A stretch of DNA of 64,000 nucleotides, taken from positions 54,465-118,464 of IMG/VR virus record IMGVR_UViG_3300032334_001019, one strand, 5' to 3'. Each line of letters opens with the position of its first letter. The stretch's first letter is position 1. Made by a program: the position numbers and the translations under genes. Shown here one piece after another: positions 61,030 to 64,000 of the stretch. The notes beneath the pieces were generated by a model. That model saw only the letters and a program-made list of their open reading frames with translations, was not told the origin of the DNA and searched no databases. The DNA comes from a virus.

Positions 61030-64000
61030 TGTTTCAGAATGATGATTTATTAAATCATATAGAAACTAGTTCTTCTATAAAAACACAGTCAGTGGTAATT
61101 GCTGAATGGAACATGAATATCCCATCAAACATGTTGCAAATTGGAAATTATAGATACAGACCAAACCAATCAGACTCAGTATATAGCGCCTTACCAAATA
61201 CCTTTGATTTAACAGACTCTGGAAATTCAACTGGTGCTGTAAAATATTATACTGATGCAACCGATTCAGATGTTGTTATTGATGGAGGTTTTGATGATAA
61301 TAATGAACCAACAACACTGACATCATATAAAGAAAAACTAAAGATGCTTTATTCTTTAGAAGATTGCTTTAAACCTTTTAGACCTAGATCTGGCATAAAT
61401 AAAGCAACATATCTTAATGGCAAGTATTTGCATAACCCAAATATCAACATGGCAAAAAGACCAAGATATTATATGTCTGATAAAAATGATGCTTTTAAAT
61501 ATTGGACATCGTTTAGAACAGAAAACGGTATAGAATACGGTATTTCAAATAAGATAGTCGGCAATAGATATCACATAGAAGATACAGTTCCATTTATTGT
61601 ATATAAAGAAAAAATGCCAGTAAATAGAATAGTCGTAAAGATGCAAACAAATGTTGGAGACCTTGACTACGGAACATTTTCTAACTCTGCAACAACATTT
61701 TTAGACCCATACTACGGAGAACAAAATAAAACAATTCCTTTAAAATGGAAGATTCAAGTTTTAAAAAATAATAACTGGGTAGATGCTATTTCATTTTCAG
61801 ACAGCGATAAGCGTAAAGATGGAACAGCAATAATAAAATCAGATGGTTATCTAGAGGTATCATATGGACTAATTGTTCCAGATCGATATCGCTCAATATT
61901 TTTGTTTTCTGGCGAACTAGCATCTGAGACACTATTGACTAAACTTCCCAATGAAGGAGAGGCATATTTAGTTTCTGCAAATGATTCAGAACTTGGTGCT
62001 TTTCATATTTGGTATAAGGGAAATTGGGAAACATTTACTCCAAATTATGGTTGGCAAGTTGCAGATCCAGAAACTGATAGACTTACAAACTTTGTAACAG
62101 ATTTAACAAGCCCCCCAAGTTATTTGGCAGAATATGACACTGTGGTTAGATATAAAGAATTTGAATATATTTCTGGAATCAGACTAGTTATAGATACCAT
62201 GAGCAAGTTTGACTGTGCATTTGATTTAATTGAGTTATCCCCAAGACTTGCAGTCGATCTATCTGAAAAGGTGTTAGAGTTTTCAGTCAATAAGAGTGCT
62301 TCAGATTTAGGAGTAAGTGGATTACCAGTTGGACAATTACTTGCATCTACTGGAAAATTAAGTCTTTTTGATTTTGATAATGCATTCAACTCTAATAATA
62401 CTGATAGCATAATCAGTAATTATGTTTCAAAAAATATTCAAATTAAAATGTATGAGTCGATTACTGGTCCAGATAATTACTCATATTTTATTCCTATCAA
62501 GACAATGTACTCAGATGGTTTTCCAAAACTAGATAATGCAGCAAAGCATGTTTCTTTAGATCTTAGAGATCTATATTTTTATTTTGAATCTCAAACAGCA
62601 CCACAGATACTTTCAACAAGCACATCTGTAAGTTCGGCAGTATCTCTACTTCTAGACTCTATTGGATTTTCTAACTATGTATTTAAGCGTGTTGATGGAG
62701 AAGCAGAAGTTATCATTCCGTACTTCTTTATTCCGCCAGATAAGAGCATTGCACAAGTTCTTCAAGATATTGCAATCTCAACTCAGACAGCAATGTTCTT
62801 TGATGAATTTAATAACTTTGTAATGATGAGTAAAAACTATATTATGCCATCTATTGCAGAAAGACAAACAGACATAACGCTATTTGGATCAATTGACTAT
62901 GAGGATTCAGGTGTAGTTAAGAATCAAAACACTAATTTGAAACTAGCAAATGTTATAGAACTAACATCACAAAATAACGATGTATATAATGATGGAAAAA
63001 TAACATACACTACAAGACATATTCAAAGATCAATTGGAAGCATTAAGCAGGCAAGCCTAGTTGATAATGAAAAAACTTGGATATACAAGCCAGTATTGTT
63101 ATGGGAAGTTTCTGGAACCGAAAACACAAAGTCGATAAATAGTGAGGTGGGCAATCAGTCAACATATATGCTTAGCGCCATCCCTCTAAACTCAACTCTC
63201 TCTGATGCCGTACCTACAGTATCAAATAATCAGATACTTAATAATGTTATGGATCTTGGTGAAGGAGTTTATTGGATAACTAGATACAATGGATACTTCT
63301 ATTCTAATAGTGAAATAATTAAGTATGATGCTGTTCAGTATAATGTTTCTGGAACTGGGGATGTTTGGATTAATGATGTTCAGGAATATGATAAGTATTT
63401 TTCAGCGCTACCATTTAATGGGAAGATATATCCAACAGGATTAGTTAGAATATATTCTGAGCCAGATTATGAAGAAGTAAATGGCATAGTTAAATTAAAA
63501 AATGGAACTGTAGCAAAACATGGTAGAGGGCAATTCGGCACACCAGTTACAACTCATCATGCAGGATTAAACCCATACTGGTCTAATAATAGCAATGTTC
63601 GTGGCTGCACTATGCAGTCTAAGTACTTGTTTAAAACTAACCAAACGCTTCCAGTTACATATATTGGCCCAGCAGGTGTTAACAATACTCTTGCACAAAA
63701 AACAACCAGAAATGGTGTTATCAAAAATTTCTTGTCATCAAAGTATATCTCTGAATCAAATCTAAATACAATGGTTGCAACACAGTCTGGAACAATTCAG
63801 TCATCTGCACTAGTTATGAATGGTCCAGGATTTACAACCACAGAGTCTCCAATAGATTTTATTTCATATGTCTATAAACCACTAACTGATAGTTATAAAC
63901 ATTTTGGAACTAGAATGAGAATTATTGGCAAGATTGAAAATGATGCTAATCGTGGACAAACACCAGTAGGTGCATCAACTTACTTTATAGTTCCAGGAAC
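61029..64000 (+). CDS. Minor tail protein / tail hub, 3' end outside window
   Basis: ATG at 61029 overlaps the previous stop (TAATG). About 990 codons are visible and the frame is open to the right edge. Recognisable parts are LKMLYSLEDCFKPFRPRSGINKA (near residue 100), a beta-sandwich with IKSDGYLEVSYGLIVPDRYRSIFLF, and the conserved PYFFIPPDKSIAQVLQDIAISTQTAMFFDEFNNFV near ~560. This last is typical of siphovirus tail-tip (Tal/hub-like) proteins of actinophages. The product likely binds the distal tail and fibres. Confidence 0.75.
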   Translation, partial: MFQNDDLLNHIETSSSIKTQSVVIAEWNMNIPSNMLQIGNYRYRPNQSDSVYSALPNTFDLTDSGNSTGAVKYYTDATDSDVVIDGGFDDNNEPTTLTSYKEKLKMLYSLEDCFKPFRPRSGINKATYLNGKYLHNPNINMAKRPRYYMSDKNDAFKYWTSFRTENGIEYGISNKIVGNRYHIEDTVPFIVYKEKMPVNRIVVKMQTNVGDLDYGTFSNSATTFLDPYYGEQNKTIPLKWKIQVLKNNNWVDAISFSDSDKRKDGTAIIKSDGYLEVSYGLIVPDRYRSIFLFSGELASETLLTKLPNEGEAYLVSANDSELGAFHIWYKGNWETFTPNYGWQVADPETDRLTNFVTDLTSPPSYLAEYDTVVRYKEFEYISGIRLVIDTMSKFDCAFDLIELSPRLAVDLSEKVLEFSVNKSASDLGVSGLPVGQLLASTGKLSLFDFDNAFNSNNTDSIISNYVSKNIQIKMYESITGPDNYSYFIPIKTMYSDGFPKLDNAAKHVSLDLRDLYFYFESQTAPQILSTSTSVSSAVSLLLDSIGFSNYVFKRVDGEAEVIIPYFFIPPDKSIAQVLQDIAISTQTAMFFDEFNNFVMMSKNYIMPSIAERQTDITLFGSIDYEDSGVVKNQNTNLKLANVIELTSQNNDVYNDGKITYTTRHIQRSIGSIKQASLVDNEKTWIYKPVLLWEVSGTENTKSINSEVGNQSTYMLSAIPLNSTLSDAVPTVSNNQILNNVMDLGEGVYWITRYNGYFYSNSEIIKYDAVQYNVSGTGDVWINDVQEYDKYFSALPFNGKIYPTGLVRIYSEPDYEEVNGIVKLKNGTVAKHGRGQFGTPVTTHHAGLNPYWSNNSNVRGCTMQSKYLFKTNQTLPVTYIGPAGVNNTLAQKTTRNGVIKNFLSSKYISESNLNTMVATQSGTIQSSALVMNGPGFTTTESPIDFISYVYKPLTDSYKHFGTRMRIIGKIENDANRGQTPVGASTYFIVPG

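Overview
The window is a contiguous piece of a tailed double-stranded DNA virus genome with a siphovirus-like body plan. It contains an HK97-fold major capsid protein, portal, S78-type prohead protease, tail tube, tail-assembly chaperones and a 2780-residue tape measure. No ribosomal, tRNA or housekeeping genes are seen. Base composition is AT-rich. The host is probably a low-GC, possibly freshwater, actinobacterium. This is an inference from the many leaderless start codons, perfect Crp/GlxR-type palindromes, actinophage-like small proteins (DUF932, DUF2746-like, HNH with zinc ribbon) and a monomeric class II ribonucleotide reductase.

Layout. (a) 1-4331, leftward: an auxiliary block with a DUF6065-like protein, three paralogous small sulfotransferases, a luciferase-like monooxygenase and several zinc-ribbon miniproteins, most with leaderless starts. 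(b) 4332-5189: a mostly non-coding stretch with iteron-like repeats (AGTGGAG at 10-bp period, eleven GGTTTG/CAAACC, five CGTAAT) and AT-rich DNA, a candidate origin or control region. (c) 5190-14119, leftward: compact operons of small, translationally coupled, mostly unknown early genes. Between operons are modular control regions that reuse the same parts: TTGTCAG-N10-(-10) promoters, GGCGTGTCG, TGTGA-N6-TCACA palindromes, and a 24-nt hairpin element whose stem covaries. (d) 14120-14410: divergent control region with an inverted pair of perfect DnaA boxes. (e) 14411-15637, rightward: short early operon ending in an HNH endonuclease, then a terminator and one leaderless gene. (f) 15625-17779, leftward: small HTH protein, zinc ribbon, DHH-like phosphoesterase and a fourth sulfotransferase. 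(g) 17813-34196, rightward: holin-like protein, then a long array of tail-fibre/appendage genes (collagen-like, Thr-Pro-rich, BppU-like, phage-tail-repeat and fibronectin III proteins). Embedded in it are a GT60-like GlcNAc-transferase and, on the opposite strand, a secreted endolysin. (h) 34280-38930: four 2-oxoglutarate/Fe(II) oxygenase-like genes around nrdJ. (i) 38946-64000: LamG-like tail protein, portal, protease with a nested scaffold start, capsid, head-tail connectors, tail tube, duplicated chaperones, tape measure and tail-tip genes, the last running off the window.

How the parts may work together. Structural genes build a virion with an unusually elaborate set of fibres. The most intriguing combination is prolyl-4-hydroxylase-like oxygenases, a Skp1-type GlcNAc-transferase and PAPS-type sulfotransferases in the same genome as collagen-like and Thr-Pro-repeat fibres. 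This could be a phage-encoded hydroxylation-glycosylation-sulfation route that decorates its own fibres; that is a hypothesis, not something the sequence proves. Two virion proteins also share an odd C-terminal Phe-Ser-Pro-Phe repeat domain. Terminase, DNA polymerase, helicase and integrase genes are not in this window.
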